Shown here piece by piece: positions 14,559-16,319 of a stretch of 16,319 nucleotides of DNA. Both the position numbers and the translations under genes were made by a program. The DNA is from Paramuribaculum sp. GTDB lineage: Bacteria; Bacteroidota; Bacteroidia; Bacteroidales; Muribaculaceae. A model generated the notes under the pieces. It saw only the letters and a program-made list of their open reading frames with translations. It made no database searches and was not told the origin of the DNA. The stretch covers positions 1-16,319 of the forward strand of contig JAIDJZ010000281.1 in the NCBI GenBank assembly GCA_029051965.1, written 5' to 3'. Positions within the stretch are counted from its first letter, which is position 1; each line of letters opens with the position of its first letter.

Positions 14559-16319
14559 ATGAACAAAACCAACATTATTGGCATCCTGCTGATGGGAGCA
14601 GTCATAATGCTCTACATGTATCTCAACAAGCCGTCGGCTGAACAGCAAGCGGCAGTGGCTGAAAAAGCACGTCAGGAACAAGCCCTCGCTCAGCAATCAG
14701 ACGTAAATTCAGCGGCTGTCCTGACTGACACCATTGTCACTCCGCAGGAACGTCAGATCATCGTCTCGACTATTCGCGAATTCGGTTCGAAAGACTCGAC
14801 CGGCGTCATCTCACTCTCCGCGCCCAACGTGCGAATGACTCTGACAGCCGACTCAATTGTCGGAGGCTCCGTTTCTGTCAGCGGAGGAACTGCCGTAGCT
14901 CTCAGCGACATTCTCGCCTCAAACTACGGTTCGCTCAGCCGCGGTCAGGCAGCCGAAGCCTGCGCAAATCTGCGCAGAGCGCTCGCCGACGTTGCCCGCT
15001 ACAAAGGGTTTTCAGCTCATCTCGGAGGCGATTCGACAACCGTACGCCTCGAGAATTCTCGTCTGGCCCTCGACATCTCCAACAAAGGTGCTGTAATCGC
15101 CCGCGCTGCTGTCAAAGGCTACAGCCGCTTCGACTCGACCGAAGTCACTCCCATCGAATACGGCGCCGACACCTATGGCTTCACCCTCACGTCAGCCAGC
15201 CAGCGTTTCAACACAAGCGATTTCTTCTTCACCGTCACCGAACAGACCGACTCGGCTGTGACACTCAAAATGCAGCTCGGCGACGGAGCTTCATGGGGCA
15301 TCCGCTACACCCTTCCCGCCGACAGCTACCTCGTCGGAATGGAAATCATCCAGGAGGGCATGGAAAAAGTGATCCCCGCTTCGGCAACTACAATGGAATT
15401 CAACTGGAAACAGCGAATGGCCCGGAACGAAGAGGGACGCATGTTTGAAGAGCAGAACTCAGCTCTCTATTACATGAACGTCGGAGGCGACGTCGACTAT
15501 CTCAGCGAAAACTCCGAGGATTCCGAAGAGATCACCCAGCGAATCAAATGGATCGGATATAAGAACCAGTTCTTCTCGACCATATTCATCCCCAACGGAA
15601 ACTTCAACGGAGCCAACATCTCCTCTAACCCGCTCAAGGATAACGCCGCTTTCCTGAAAGACCTCTCGACACAGGCCGAACTCGACTACTCCTCGTCACT
15701 GGCCACTCCGGCTGCATTCACAATCTTCATCGGCCCGAACTCCTATCCCCTCCTCTCAGACCTTGAAGAGACTGTCGCTCCCGACGAAAACCTCCACCTG
15801 ACAAAACTCATTCCCCTCGGATGGAGCCTCTTCCGCTGGATCAACACCCTTATCGTCATTCCCGTCTTCACTTTCCTCGGCAAGTATATAGCCTCTTACG
15901 GAATCATCATCCTCCTGCTCACCGTCTTCATCAAGCTCATCCTCTTCCCGTTCACCTACAAGAGCTACATGTCGCAGGCAAAGATGCGTGTGCTCGCCCC
16001 CGAAATCAATGAGATCAATGAAAAATATCCCGGACAGGAAAACGCACTGAAGCGCCAGCAGGAATCGATGGCCCTCTACTCCAAAGCCGGCGCATCGCCC
16101 ATGTCAGGCTGCCTCCCGATGCTGCTCCAGATGCCAATCCTGATCGCCATGTTCCGCTTCTTCCCTTCGGCAATCGAACTGCGCGGACAGTCGTTCCTCT
16201 GGGTAGCAGACCTCTCCGCACCTGACTACATCATCTCCCTGCCATTCGCAATCCCCTTCCTCGGCAACCGACTCTCGCTCTTCTGTCTGCTCATGACTGC
16301 GACCAACATTATCTACACC
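14559..16319 (+). CDS. yidC: Membrane protein insertase YidC (3' end beyond window)
   Basis: Inserts and folds inner-membrane proteins, alone or with the Sec translocon. The frame opens with ATG at 14559 and stays open for 587 codons to the window edge, with no frameshift. An N-terminal membrane anchor spans about 5-23 (NIIGILLMGAVIMLYMYLN). A charged Gln/Ala/Glu linker follows, then the large periplasmic beta domain (about 60-405). The conserved insertase core begins near 420: WINTLIVIPVFTFLGKYIAS, then IILLLTVFIKLILFPFTYKS with Lys459 where E. coli YidC has its groove Arg, the amphipathic SYMSQAKMRVLAPEINEINE, and SPMSGCLPMLLQMPILIAMF. The last visible residues, LSLFCLLMTATNIIYT, are a membrane helix; the final helices and basic tail are missing. 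The gene follows pyrG closely and is probably co-transcribed. Confidence 0.95.
   Translation, partial: MNKTNIIGILLMGAVIMLYMYLNKPSAEQQAAVAEKARQEQALAQQSDVNSAAVLTDTIVTPQERQIIVSTIREFGSKDSTGVISLSAPNVRMTLTADSIVGGSVSVSGGTAVALSDILASNYGSLSRGQAAEACANLRRALADVARYKGFSAHLGGDSTTVRLENSRLALDISNKGAVIARAAVKGYSRFDSTEVTPIEYGADTYGFTLTSASQRFNTSDFFFTVTEQTDSAVTLKMQLGDGASWGIRYTLPADSYLVGMEIIQEGMEKVIPASATTMEFNWKQRMARNEEGRMFEEQNSALYYMNVGGDVDYLSENSEDSEEITQRIKWIGYKNQFFSTIFIPNGNFNGANISSNPLKDNAAFLKDLSTQAELDYSSSLATPAAFTIFIGPNSYPLLSDLEETVAPDENLHLTKLIPLGWSLFRWINTLIVIPVFTFLGKYIASYGIIILLLTVFIKLILFPFTYKSYMSQAKMRVLAPEINEINEKYPGQENALKRQQESMALYSKAGASPMSGCLPMLLQMPILIAMFRFFPSAIELRGQSFLWVADLSAPDYIISLPFAIPFLGNRLSLFCLLMTATNIIYT

Noticed and set aside
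15821..16012. A 63-codon plus-strand frame inside yidC
   Set aside because: Out of frame with the YidC insertase core, which is continuous across this stretch; the His/Pro/Leu-rich translation is a frame-shifted shadow.

Overview
The window reads as ordinary chromosome of a Bacteroidota (Bacteroidales) gut-type bacterium, perhaps Muribaculaceae. Three things point there: promoter -7 elements of the Bacteroides type (TAnnTTTG) with no Shine-Dalgarno sequences before the genes; families largely restricted to this phylum (a DUF4831 protein, a CarboxypepD_reg/plug/OMP_b-brl_3 outer-membrane barrel, probably a PCMD-domain protein); and a YidC with the large periplasmic domain and a groove lysine. 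The genus is inference. Both ends are cut: a gene start lies at 1-131 (minus) and yidC runs off the right edge.

Left third (418-4857, minus strand): a gene train read as hpt, adk, proC, proB, proA. It holds purine salvage (hypoxanthine phosphoribosyltransferase), nucleotide balance (adenylate kinase) and the whole glutamate-to-proline pathway. The pro genes are tightly packed; proB and proA overlap by 14 bases. Downstream of proA is the start of an exported protein, probably PCMD-type. Divergently from hpt, sharing a 184-base intergenic stretch with two face-to-face -7 boxes, run a bifunctional NAD(P)H-hydrate repair enzyme and a secreted DUF4831 protein (5042-7687, plus strand).

Middle (7688-12303): the plus-strand pair meets a minus-strand pair of small membrane proteins that share a duplicated N-terminal GYF_2-like domain fused to different membrane modules (DUF805 and TM2). 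The convergence holds two hairpin terminators, one a perfect 21-bp inverted repeat, and possibly the remnant of a small inverted-repeat element. Upstream of the pair lies a 937-residue TonB-receptor-like outer-membrane barrel gene whose terminator overlaps the pair's promoter. A 305-base divergent region with an unexplained 15-bp perfect hairpin follows.

Right part (12304-16319, plus strand): a small proline-rich lipoprotein, pyrG (CTP synthase, best start a GTG) and yidC (membrane insertase, open to the window edge).

I found no CRISPR array, tRNA, rRNA, transposase, phage gene or defence system. I see no strong candidate for an undescribed multi-gene system; the points worth a second look are local: the shuffled GYF_2 paralogues, the hairpin elements and the gene-order linkage of hpt-adk with proCBA.
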